NCBI RefSeq assembly: GCF_013372265.1
Contig: NZ_CP054051.1
Coordinates: 1,376,587 to 1,440,586, forward strand
Length of the DNA: 64,000 nucleotides
Source: Aliarcobacter cibarius
GTDB lineage: Bacteria; Campylobacterota; Campylobacteria; Campylobacterales; Arcobacteraceae
Reading direction: 5' to 3'
The notes under the pieces are model-generated. The model had not been told where the DNA came from and did no database searches. It saw only the letters and a list, made by a program, of their open reading frames with translations. A program made the position numbers and the translations under genes. Shown one piece after another: positions 36,939 through 44,629 of the stretch (position 1 is its first letter; every line of letters starts with the position of its first letter).

Positions 36939-38495
36939 TTAACTTGGTTTATTAGTAATATTTTCTAAATAAGGTGTAATTGTTTTAAAAGAGGTATTGT
37001 TCTCTAATTTTAAATCACTATTTTCATTTTTATCTGAGTTAATTTGTTCTTTTTCACAACCAAACATATCAACTTTAATTCCTAATGAAGTATTATCACA
37101 CAAATCTTGTTGATCTTTTACTCCATCTTTATCTAAATCTGTTCTATCTATTACTTTACCATCTGTTACATTTTCATAATTTGCAAAAACTGGTTTATAG
37201 TAATTTAGGCTACTATCTTTATAAATACTATTTACTAATTCTCCCATTGCATCTAAAACTCTATATTTAGCAAACAACAAATCATAATTTGCAGTAATCA
37301 ATTTATTTCTAGCTGAGATATAATCATCTTCTGCAGTTAAAAGGTCAATAAGACTTCTTGTTCCTGTTTCAAACTCTTCTTTATATAGTTCTAAAGTTAT
37401 TCTACTTTGTTCTTGGTATGAAGTTAGGAATACGATTTGTTTTTGAAGCATAGTATATGCACTCCAAGAGAGTTCTAAACCTTCAATAATTTGTCTTTTA
37501 ATATCACCTTGAATTTCATATTCTTGATTAATAGCAACTTTACTTTTTTTAACTGAATTATAATCTGCTTGACCGTTATATAAGTTTTGTCTATAAACAA
37601 CTAAGGCACTATAATTTCTTTCATGACCTTCATCTCCACCAGTATTTTTATCTAGGTTATAAGCCAATTCAAAATCTATTGTTGGTGCAAATTTACCTTT
37701 ATTTTGAGCCAATTGAGCTTTTGCAGTTTCAATATTATGATTTGCTACAATTATTGAAGGGTTAAATTTAATTGCGTGACTAACAGCTTCATCTTTTGTT
37801 TTTGGAAGATCAAATGTAAATTTAGGGAGAATTAATTCATCTTTATCTATTCTTTTACCTGTTAATCTAGCCAAATTAAATTGAGAATCCATTAGATTAT
37901 TCTCTTGAGTTAACAGATTAAACTCTGCTAATTGTAAACTAGCGCCAACTTTTTCTACATCAGAAATAGAACCAGAACCAGCATCAGACAAACTTTGTGT
38001 TTTTTCTAGTATTGCTCTTGTCAAACCAACATTTTCTTTTTCTAAGTTATACAAATCTTTAAATTTCAAAACATTAATATATTGTCTAATAACATTAAAT
38101 GCAACATCATTTGTTTGTTCAACATAGTTATATGCAGCTGCCATTACTCTAGCTTCTTCATAATTAACTCTATTAACAGTTTTTAAACCATTAAATAGAT
38201 TTTGAGTTAATACTAAAGAGTTTCTATAAGTATTAAAACCTCTATCATCATTTGCTCCACCAACTTGTTCTAAAGTTTTTTCATAACCTAATCTACCAAT
38301 ATAATCTAACTTAGGTAGATATTCAGATTTAGCAATTTTTAAATCATAAACTGTTTGTTCATAATTGCTCATTTTTTGTTTTATTAATGGATTTGTAGTT
38401 AATACATCATCCAAAACTCTATCTAATTCAGCAGATAAAGATGATGTAACCAAAATAAAACATGAAGTTAAAAGTGATAAATATACTTTTTTCAT
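36939..38495 (-). CDS. TolC-family outer-membrane factor with a C-terminal Ca-binding-type repeat
   Basis: A signal peptide (to about residue 23, SLSA cleavage) precedes two TolC-type repeats of long coiled helices. The last 90 residues form an extension with DRTDLDKDGVKDQQDLCDNT, a thrombospondin type 3 repeat-like acidic loop (DxDxDGxxDxxDxC), then a Gly-Cys stretch. OmpA-type proteins have this linker before a peptidoglycan-binding domain, but no complete OmpA domain follows. It is the first gene of the secretion operon; the ABC gene follows 14 nt later. Confidence 0.88.
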   Translation of the reverse strand: MKKVYLSLLTSCFILVTSSLSAELDRVLDDVLTTNPLIKQKMSNYEQTVYDLKIAKSEYLPKLDYIGRLGYEKTLEQVGGANDDRGFNTYRNSLVLTQNLFNGLKTVNRVNYEEARVMAAAYNYVEQTNDVAFNVIRQYINVLKFKDLYNLEKENVGLTRAILEKTQSLSDAGSGSISDVEKVGASLQLAEFNLLTQENNLMDSQFNLARLTGKRIDKDELILPKFTFDLPKTKDEAVSHAIKFNPSIIVANHNIETAKAQLAQNKGKFAPTIDFELAYNLDKNTGGDEGHERNYSALVVYRQNLYNGQADYNSVKKSKVAINQEYEIQGDIKRQIIEGLELSWSAYTMLQKQIVFLTSYQEQSRITLELYKEEFETGTRSLIDLLTAEDDYISARNKLITANYDLLFAKYRVLDAMGELVNSIYKDSSLNYYKPVFANYENVTDGKVIDRTDLDKDGVKDQQDLCDNTSLGIKVDMFGCEKEQINSDKNENSDLKLENNTSFKTITPYLENITNKPS

Positions 38496-38925
38496 AATTG
38501 TGCTCTCCTTACAATTTTATACAACCAATTTATTCATCACTGATGATAAATTCAACATAAGTCTACTTAACCTTATTTGACAATTTTTAAAGATGAAAAC
38601 TTAAACAAAACAATATCAGTATAGAACCCATTAACATAATCTCTCCGTTAATCATCTTATCCTAATTCTATCTAAATTTCAAAGGAATTATCTATAAATT
38701 AAACAATATATTGCAACATTTTAATATAAATGTGTAAGATTTTTGTAATATTTAAAATTAGTAAATTAATTATTTATTTATATTTAAAGATTTAAGAAAT
38801 TATTTTATTAATTATAATCGAAAAATAAAGCTCTATAATAATTATTTTATTTTAAATAATCCAATAATAAAAATTATATTTTAAAGCCAGAAAATTATTG
38901 AAATTGTAGAAGTTTAAATTTAATG
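38496..38925. other. Intergenic region upstream of the secretion operon
   Basis: About 430 AT-rich bases between the TolC-like gene and the left end of the integrated element. No gene, tRNA or clear repeat was found. It must contain the minus-strand promoter of the secretion operon, but I could not identify boxes with confidence. Confidence 0.5.
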
Positions 38926-38971
38926 GCGACCCCAGCATGATTCGAACATGCGTCACTAGGAGGAAATCCGG
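38926..38971 (-). repeat. Left attachment site (displaced tRNA-Glu 3' end)
   Basis: 46 bases identical to the 3' half of the tRNA-Glu gene at 44697-44742, from the CCA end through the T arm into the anticodon arm. Identity stops right after the anticodon loop, as expected for recombinase crossover in a tRNA anticodon region. Confidence 0.9.
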
Positions 38972-39094
38972 ATTTTAATAATTTTTTTATAAACCTTAAA
39001 TTTTAACATATGCTAGAAAATACCAATTTATAGGGATTTATTAACATTTGACAAAACTCAATAAACCATATAAAATTCATTAAATATATTATGT

Positions 39095-39115
39095 GGTGTG
39101 AAATAGGTGTGAAAG
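39095..39115 (+). repeat. Tandem GGTGTGAAA pair at the left end
   Basis: Two copies of GGTGTGAAA (39095-39103, 39106-39114) separated by TA. The same 21-base block occurs at 44630-44650 near the right end. The position, paired direct repeats at both element ends in the same orientation, fits arm-type recombinase-binding sites. The left copy also covers the ribosome-binding region of the recombinase gene, which would permit autoregulation. Inferred function. Confidence 0.6.
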
Positions 39116-40216
39116 ATGGCAAGACATACAACAAATTTAACAGGTGTAATTTATAGAGATTCTATAACAAATGGGAAAGCTGATAAAACTTATTATATCA
39201 GATATAAAGATGAAAATAATATGACTGTGGAATTGAAAATTGGCAAATATAGTGAAGGTGTTAGAGAAGCTTATTGCAATGCAAAAAGAAATGAAATTTT
39301 AACAAAACAAAGAATCGGAGAAGAACCACCAATAATTGCTCAAAGAAAAAAAAGAGAAATTTTATCTATTCAAACTTTGGCTGATGAATATTTTTCACAT
39401 AGAGCTGAAAAAGAAACTAAGATAAATGATGAATTTTCGTATAAAGCTCACATATTACCTTTTTTTAAATTTTATGATTTAAATCGTATATCTAAAAATG
39501 ATATTTTGAAATTTACAAACCATTTAAAAGAAAAACAAAATTTAAATACAAAAAAACCGATAGCCCCCAAAACTATAAACAATATCTTAAATCTTTTAAA
39601 AGCAATAATAAAATACTCTTTAAAAAATGATTTAATTAGAAATGATTTCACAAAATATATAAATTTATTAGATATTGATAATGCTAGAGAAAGATTTTTA
39701 TCAAAAGAAGAGATAGAAATTTTATATGATAAAACAAAAAAAGATGAAGTTGCTTACTTATTTTTTAAATTAGCTTTGAGTACTGGAGGAAGATTATCAA
39801 CTATTTTAAATATTCATAAAAAAGATATTGATTTTACTCATAATCTTATAACTCTAAAAGATTTTAAAAATAATTCAACTTATAAAGCTTTCTTAACAAA
39901 GGATTTAAAAGAACTACTAATTTCAAAAATACAAAATATATCTTTGAATGATAAGATTTTTAAATCTAATCCAGGAAAAAGACTAAGAACTATTTTAGAT
40001 GATTTATTTAACATGGAAATTTACAAAGATGATAGAAAAAATAAAGTTGTAATTCATACTTTACGACATACATTTGCAAGTCATTTAGCTATCAATGGAA
40101 CTCCAATTTTTACTATTCAAAAATTAATGAATCATAAAGATATAAAAATGACTTTGAGATATGCAAAATTAAGTCCAGATAGTGGAAGAGAAGCTGTTGA
40201 AAACTTAGGAGTATAA
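39116..40216 (+). CDS. Tyrosine recombinase/integrase of the element
   Basis: 366 residues. An N-terminal arm-binding-like part (about 1-70) is followed by a SAM-like core-binding domain (about 85-180) and the catalytic domain. The catalytic pattern is visible: Arg in STGGRLSTIL, a lysine on the following beta turn, HTLRHTFASHLA, the H/W site LMNHKDI and the nucleophile Tyr in TLRYAKLSP. It should insert and excise the element at tRNA-Glu. Residual noncanonical N-terminus length is typical for epsilonproteobacterial island integrases. Confidence 0.92.
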   Translation: MARHTTNLTGVIYRDSITNGKADKTYYIRYKDENNMTVELKIGKYSEGVREAYCNAKRNEILTKQRIGEEPPIIAQRKKREILSIQTLADEYFSHRAEKETKINDEFSYKAHILPFFKFYDLNRISKNDILKFTNHLKEKQNLNTKKPIAPKTINNILNLLKAIIKYSLKNDLIRNDFTKYINLLDIDNARERFLSKEEIEILYDKTKKDEVAYLFFKLALSTGGRLSTILNIHKKDIDFTHNLITLKDFKNNSTYKAFLTKDLKELLISKIQNISLNDKIFKSNPGKRLRTILDDLFNMEIYKDDRKNKVVIHTLRHTFASHLAINGTPIFTIQKLMNHKDIKMTLRYAKLSPDSGREAVENLGV

Positions 40217-40331
40217 AAATACTTTAAATTTTATCCTATAAAGTGTTGACAGATCAGGCATTAAAATCTTAATATTAATTTTATATCTAAATAGATATAC
40301 TTTTATATATCTTAAATAAAGGATTAAAATT

Positions 40332-40562
40332 ATGTTAGCTGTTAAAAATACAAAACTTTTAGTATCAATGCCACAAAATTTATCAGATGAAGTTACAGAA
40401 TTTGCAAAAGAATTAAATCAAAATAAAAGTGCTTTAATAAATCAAGCTTTGGAATTTTATTTTGACCATTTGGATTTACAAATTGCAAAGAAAAGAAGTT
40501 TAGAAAAAAATGAAACTATAAGTTTGAGCCAAATGAGAAAATTATCAGATGAACAAATATAG
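40332..40562 (+). CDS. Ribbon-helix-helix antitoxin
   Basis: 76 residues: beta strand KLLVSMPQNLSDEV and helices FAKELNQNKSALINQALEFY form a ribbon-helix-helix DNA-binding fold. A charged C-terminal tail would wrap the toxin. AAAGGA precedes the ATG. It overlaps the toxin gene by 14 nt, the usual antitoxin-first order, and should repress its own promoter together with the toxin. A TTGACA box is present at 40247-40252. Confidence 0.82.
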   Translation: MLAVKNTKLLVSMPQNLSDEVTEFAKELNQNKSALINQALEFYFDHLDLQIAKKRSLEKNETISLSQMRKLSDEQI

Positions 40563-40839
40563 TTTAGATTTTGATAAAAAAGCTTCAAAAGATTTATTGT
40601 CTTTAGATAAATCTGTAAGGAATTTTATTTTAGATGAGTTAGAAATTTTTATAAATAATTTTGATGAAGATTATGAAAAAGAGTTGATAAAAATAAAAAA
40701 AATAAAATCTTTGCAGGGAGAATTTAAAGGTTTATTTAGATTAAGATTAAGAACTTATAGAATAATTTATGAAAAGCAAAATGAAAAACTTATAATTTTA
40801 GTTCTTAGAGTATCTCATAGAAAAGATGCTTATCAATAA
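40549..40839 (+). CDS. RelE/ParE-superfamily toxin
   Basis: 96 residues with the RelE-like pattern: SLDFDKKASKDLLSLDKSVR, KSLQGEFKGLFRLRLRTYRIIYE and VLRVSHRKDAYQ at the C-terminus, where basic and His/Tyr residues form the active site of mRNA-cleaving RelE toxins. Classification as RelE (ribosome-dependent mRNase) rather than ParE (gyrase inhibitor) is likely from the R-IIYE-H-R ending but not certain. Co-translated with the antitoxin. Confidence 0.82.
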   Translation: MNKYSLDFDKKASKDLLSLDKSVRNFILDELEIFINNFDEDYEKELIKIKKIKSLQGEFKGLFRLRLRTYRIIYEKQNEKLIILVLRVSHRKDAYQ

Positions 40840-41131
40840 AAAATTACAAAATCAAATTTTATTTTTTAACTGCCTAGTTTGACACTGATTAAAGTGGAGT
40901 ATTTTCTCCATTGAAAATATTAATTAAAATACATAGAGGTTCATCTAAAAGTTTGAAGTTAAAGATTGTTGATGATTACTTAGTTAACTATAAGAAAAGA
41001 GAATAACTCAGCCTAACTTTTTTAATTAAGCTATATTTTAATATTAAGTTATATATAAAATGATATTAATATACTATTATATAAATAGTATATTATTAGA
41101 TAAAATAATTATCTCTTCAACATATTAACAT
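40840..41131. other. Intergenic stretch with an operator-like palindrome
   Basis: About 290 bases. A short hairpin TGGAG/CTCCA is near 40900. A 31-codon plus-strand frame from a TTG near 40915 is not recognisable. The right half carries the perfect palindrome at 41068-41094, which resembles the ParA-cassette repeats at 60642 and 61383. No convincing gene. Confidence 0.5.
41068..41094. promoter_or_regulatory. Perfect 11-bp palindrome related to the ParA-cassette repeat
   Basis: AATATACTATT (41068-41078), five bases, then AATAGTATATT (41084-41094). The block 41051-41080 matches 61369-61398, upstream of the parA-like gene, at 27 of 30 positions, and ATTAATATACTATTA equals the complement of part of the copy at 60642-60667. 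It may be an operator for a ribbon-helix-helix type protein. The AT-rich background weakens the inference. Confidence 0.4.
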
Positions 41132-41359
41132 TTATTTCTCATAAAACTTATCCACAAATCCAACTATTCTTTCTAATACTCTAGTTACTATCATTTTTCT
41201 CTCTAGATATTTTGGAGCTACATTTAATGTTTTAGCAATATCATTAGGAAGTGGTTCTCTTTGTTCATAAATATAGGTATCTACAACTTTTTTTAGTTCA
41301 TCTTTATTTAGATTCTCTTCATCTGCAATTGCATTAAATGCTTTGACTTTCTCTTCATT
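41132..41359 (-). pseudogene. HsdR C-terminal remnant
   Basis: A minus-strand frame of 75 residues without a start ends FNAIADEENLNKDELKKVV, then PLPNDIAKTLNV and RVLERIVGFVDKFYEK. This resembles the C-terminal helical region of type I restriction endonuclease subunit R. It begins in another frame exactly where the hsdS remnant loses similarity, so the two genes were joined by a deletion that removed most of hsdS and hsdR. Confidence 0.65.
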
Positions 41360-41625
41360 GATAATAACAAAGTACCTTGAGGTAATACTTTAGCTGATGA
41401 CTTTTTTAATCCGAGTTCTGTAATAGTTCTGTTACTCCCCTTAATATATTTACTCTTTATTTCAGTAGAAGTAAACCATTGTATTTCACCATTCCAATAA
41501 TCTTCTTGTGTTGTATCAGGCGTTCCTCCACCAACAATAGAAGCAATATCTTTTAATGATATGTGTTGCCACTCGCCACTAAACTCTTTAAATCTTAACT
41601 TAGGTACATTAATACTTTTGCTCAT
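41308..41625 (-). pseudogene. HsdS N-terminal remnant (type I restriction specificity subunit)
   Basis: MSKSINVPKLRFKEFSGEWQ and SIVGGGTPDTTQEDYWNGEI are the typical start and first target-recognition domain of HsdS. Identity with the family runs to GTLLLS, where a normal protein continues SSRA-like. Here it continues in a frame that reads through part of hsdR out of frame and stops at 41308. Fewer than 90 of about 400 residues remain, so it is non-functional as a specificity subunit. No hsdM is present. Confidence 0.8.
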
Positions 41626-42078
41626 TTTAAACTCTTTTTAAACTATAGTTGTATACAATTACAGCACTTACGGTAAGTCCCTGCATGCACACTTACCTTG
41701 TCTTTATTTTTATTATATTCATAACAAAATCTTCAACTTTTTTATCACATTTATTTAAAATATCATTTACAAATAGCTCTTCTAAAATATTGATTTAATA
41801 AAATGTATAGTTTGTAAATATTTAAAAAATTTTTCACTAATAAAAACCTAAAACTTTTTGAAAAAAAGTTTTAGCAAGTGAGTCTCGTAGAGCAGAGAAT
41901 AAAAATGTGTACATTTTTGGGAAGTCATTCCCTATCTCTGCATTACATAAAAAGTGGATTTAATATTAAAATAATTCTTATGCAAACTACTTCAAATATT
42001 AAAATAAACTTTATACTATATATGCTAACATTGTAAAGAAAATATATAAAAAATTGATTTTCATAAGGAGAATTTAAG
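41626..42078. other. Noncoding stretch with consecutive hairpins
   Basis: About 450 bases between the hsdS remnant and the AbiEii pair. It holds a perfect 12-bp hairpin (41848-41859/41863-41874) and a three-way-junction-like fold at 41892-41941. The right end holds the promoter and an AAGGAG ribosome-binding site for the 113-codon gene at 42079. No gene was found. Confidence 0.6.
41892..41941. ncRNA. Three-way-junction-like structured element
   Basis: An outer stem GCAGAGA/TCTCTGC (41892-41898, 41935-41941) encloses two adjacent perfect hairpins: AAAAATGT/ACATTTTT (41901-41918) and GGGAA/TTCCC (41919-41932). Together with the hairpin at 41848-41874 this suggests a folded RNA or a small palindromic insertion. 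The transcribed strand is not known. Confidence 0.4.
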
Positions 42079-42420
42079 ATGAGAAGATATGTTAGAAGAG
42101 AAGTACTTCTTAACAATAATGTAAATATGTCTAATCAAAATATTACTCTAAATCATGAATCAAGTTATGATAATAAATTTTTAGCATATTGTAACTGGTC
42201 ATTTGTAAAAGATAAGCAATTAAAAATAAATGAAGCTTTGACTATCTTTGATCAATTTGAAAAAGAAAAAAGTCCTATATATGTAAGAATTTTTAATGAA
42301 ATGCCTAGAAATGTATTAGAAAAATTTGTTGAAAAAAATCATATTAACAAAGCTAAAATCAAATCAATTCACGCTGCATTAAAAGAGAAAACATCTTATA
42401 AAGTTGAAGAATATGAATGA
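42079..42420 (+). CDS. Small protein paired with the AbiEii-type gene, possible antitoxin
   Basis: 113 residues, soluble, with a basic N-terminus (MRRYVRREVLLN) and a helical C-terminal half (LKINEALTIFDQFEKEKSPI, NHINKAKIKSIHAALKEK). AAGGAG precedes the ATG. It overlaps the nucleotidyltransferase gene by 8 nt when that gene starts at ATG 42413. AbiE systems place a winged-helix antitoxin (AbiEi) in this position, but I see no winged helix and the protein is much shorter. Function as an antitoxin is inferred from position only. Confidence 0.6.
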   Translation: MRRYVRREVLLNNNVNMSNQNITLNHESSYDNKFLAYCNWSFVKDKQLKINEALTIFDQFEKEKSPIYVRIFNEMPRNVLEKFVEKNHINKAKIKSIHAALKEKTSYKVEEYE

Positions 42421-43294
42421 ATATGATTTTTCAGAACAAGCTGAATTATTAGAGGATGTAACTTATATATTAGATGATTATAATATAACTGATTGGAGTT
42501 TTGGTGGAGGAACAGCACTGTCATGCTATCATTATAATCATAGAATGTCTTATGATATTGATATTTTCACAGAAGATATAAGTAGTATTCAAAAACTAAT
42601 CGATTATAAGCTAGCTATTTGTGAAGGATTTGAAATTTCTGTAGAAGATACTGAAGTTTCAAATTCTGGAATAACATTTATCTTATCAGATCTAAATCAT
42701 CAACTTAAATTAGATTTTTTAGAAAGTAGATATCTAACTTCAGAACCTTTTATTGTGGATGATGTTTTAGGACTCAGAAACATAAAAATACAAACTCCAT
42801 TAGAAATTATTGCAAAAAAAATAAAACATAGAAAACATGTTACCATTAGAGATTATGTTGATTTTGCTTTTGTAGAAAAACAACACAATATAATTTCAAA
42901 AATTAAAAAAGAAAATATTGTTGATTTAGAAAGATTTATAGATATTTATAAACAATTTATATCAATTACAGATGAAGATTTCAATAATCACTTAGAATAT
43001 TTAAAGCCAAGATTTATGCAATGTAAAAATGATATAAAAGAAATTATTTATAAAGCTTTCAATCCTGGTAAAAATTTTTCTATTGCTATTGATAATAATT
43101 ATGAAGTTTTAGCTGTTGATGAATGGGTAAATATTTATGAAGATGGTTTTATTGATGCTGGAGAAGTATATAAAAAATACAATGAATTAAGTAAATTAAA
43201 ATTATCTTCAATTATTAATAAATCTGAAAATGAAATCACATACAGTGATATATTAGAATTATCAAATACTAATGTAAAAAAATTACTTTTATAA
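42413..43294 (+). CDS. AbiEii/AbiGii-type nucleotidyltransferase
   Basis: 293 residues. The nucleotidyltransferase motif is GGGTALSCYHYNHRMSYDID with IFTED: GGTAL, Arg, Ser and the DxD metal site. A second basic region, LRNIKIQTPLEIIAKKIKHR, corresponds to the conserved substrate-binding lysine part of this family. AbiEii toxins transfer nucleotides, and relatives (MenT) act on tRNA 3' ends. It forms a two-gene unit with the upstream small protein; an in-frame TTG at 42404 is an alternative start. Probably a toxin or phage-defence effector. Confidence 0.85.
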   Translation: MNEYDFSEQAELLEDVTYILDDYNITDWSFGGGTALSCYHYNHRMSYDIDIFTEDISSIQKLIDYKLAICEGFEISVEDTEVSNSGITFILSDLNHQLKLDFLESRYLTSEPFIVDDVLGLRNIKIQTPLEIIAKKIKHRKHVTIRDYVDFAFVEKQHNIISKIKKENIVDLERFIDIYKQFISITDEDFNNHLEYLKPRFMQCKNDIKEIIYKAFNPGKNFSIAIDNNYEVLAVDEWVNIYEDGFIDAGEVYKKYNELSKLKLSSIINKSENEITYSDILELSNTNVKKLLL

Positions 43295-43351
43295 TTAATG
43301 ATCAGATATTCTATTTGAAAAATTAAATAGTTTTGATAATATTTATTTTCC

Positions 43352-43862
43352 ACCTTCTTTGTCTCAGTTGTCTCCTTCTTGATTTTTTTATTTTTATAGG
43401 GAAAAAACAAAAGAAGGAAGATGATTTGATAGGGGAGGAAGGGAAGCGGAGACAACTTGCCCTTGTAACAAACTGGATTTAACAATTTGTTACAGGACAA
43501 GTTAAGTTATGACTCGACTTTTTCGGTCGGTCGCTTCGACTTAAGTAGATTATTGTTCAGCTCTTAATCTACAACACAATTACACTAGACGGTTCCCCTT
43601 ATCTAGTAACCTATATCTTTATCAATCCAGTATTAGTACTTATTACTAATTTAAAAACCTCTGTTTTATATCTTAACTGGTAAATCTATAGGGGTGTTCT
43701 TGCTACTACATAAATAGTAGAACGGGCATCTCCAAGGTGAATCGTACCACATACACATCCTCACACCTTGCTGATTTGGTCTCTTATTTGGCTATGATTA
43801 TTTTCGGTGAGTTCATTCTCACCTCATGTAAGTATTCCATTTATTGTAGGATTTCGCCTTAC
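43352..43862. ncRNA. Candidate large structured RNA, hairpin-rich region
   Basis: About 500 bases that look less AT-rich than the flanks, with no convincing coding frame and many perfect or near-perfect short inverted repeats: 43454-43472/43486-43503, 43545-43552/43565-43572, 43584-43589/43602-43607, 43632-43638/43644-43650, 43703-43708/43715-43720, 43733-43739/43764-43770, 43806-43811/43818-43823 and 43846-43850/43857-43862. GTTGTCTCC near 43370 also pairs with GGAGACAAC at 43448-43456. This density of local stems is what large ornate RNAs show. Family and strand unknown. Confidence 0.45.
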
Positions 43863-43980
43863 TGTGCAGTCCTTACACTCTACCGCTTAATAATAGTTTT
43901 ATTTGGACAATATTTTATTCTCAACATTTAAGTTGCTTTTTTGAAATTAGAATAAGGTTGATTTTATTTGTGATTTATGT

Positions 43981-44058
43981 TATAATGCTTTCACTTTTTT
44001 AGCAATTCTTGTAGTCGCCAAACTAACAGGTAAAGAATTGCTAGGAACCTCCTTTTTT
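43981..44058 (+). ncRNA. Candidate small RNA with promoter and hairpin
   Basis: A TATAAT box (43981-43986) is followed about 14 bases later by a perfect 11-bp stem (44000-44010/44033-44043) and a CCTCC plus six T run (44048-44058). This looks like a promoter and a short structured transcript ending in a U-tract, although ten bases separate stem and U-tract. The CCUCC tail is complementary to Shine-Dalgarno sequences, so an antisense role is conceivable. Confidence 0.4.
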
Positions 44059-44146
44059 AAACTTCAAAATATTCTCCAACAATAAAGTGGCTTTATATCT
44101 TTAAATTTAATTATTATAAAATTAGTAATAAAATAGAGTGCTTATT

Positions 44147-44240
44147 TGGCGTTTACTCACCCATTAAAATACTTAGAGCTTAGGCAAATTTATCGGGCGA
44201 TAAATCTGTCTAAGCAGATGTGAGCTTGCCAAAGCTCTAA
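44147..44240. ncRNA. Nested hairpins in the island's right part
   Basis: The inner hairpin 44178-44215 pairs 17 bases with one mismatch and one wobble around a 4-nt loop. Outside it TTAGAGCT (44173-44180) pairs with AGCTCTAA (44233-44240), and TTTGGC and CTCAC near 44147-44160 match GTGAG and GCCAAA around 44220-44233, so alternative folds compete. It could be an RNA or a folded recombination site; nothing identifies it. Confidence 0.35.
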
Positions 44241-44629
44241 ATATTTATATAAGTATATATAGATTTAGAAACAATGTAAATATAATGAATTTAGCGAAAA
44301 TATCGTTACAATATGTATTAAAGAATATTAGAATGACGTAGGGAATCAAATATACATAGAAATTTTAAGCACATAGCTTAAATTAATATATTAATTATAA
44401 ATTTTAATATTAAATTAATAATTTATTTTAATTTAGAGTATTAAGGTATTATAAAATTAAAAGCTCAGCAAAACTAATAAAAGACTAACTTTAAAAAACT
44501 AAACTATTTTTATCATATTAATTATTTAAAAGATAAATAAAACACTGAATAATATATTTTTTGTATTAGGAATAAAAACTTTATAAAATAATCTTAGCAT
44601 TGAAATTTTATTTATTTTTTTACAAGAGA

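Noticed and set aside
40910-41010. 31-codon frame from a TTG near 40915, possible insertion-sequence remnant
   Set aside because: No recognisable domain, terminal repeat pair or target duplication was found.
43352-43862. Group II intron or retron
   Set aside because: No domain V-like catalytic hairpin, no GUGYG start and no reverse transcriptase nearby were found.
43737-43931. 64-codon plus-strand open frame in the hairpin-rich region
   Set aside because: It has no ribosome-binding site, no protein-like composition, and overlaps many inverted repeats; treated as a chance frame inside a possible RNA.
44010-44058. 16S rRNA 3'-end remnant (GTCG, then CCTCCTTTT)
   Set aside because: Only short scattered matches; the conserved sequence between them is missing, so resemblance is probably chance.
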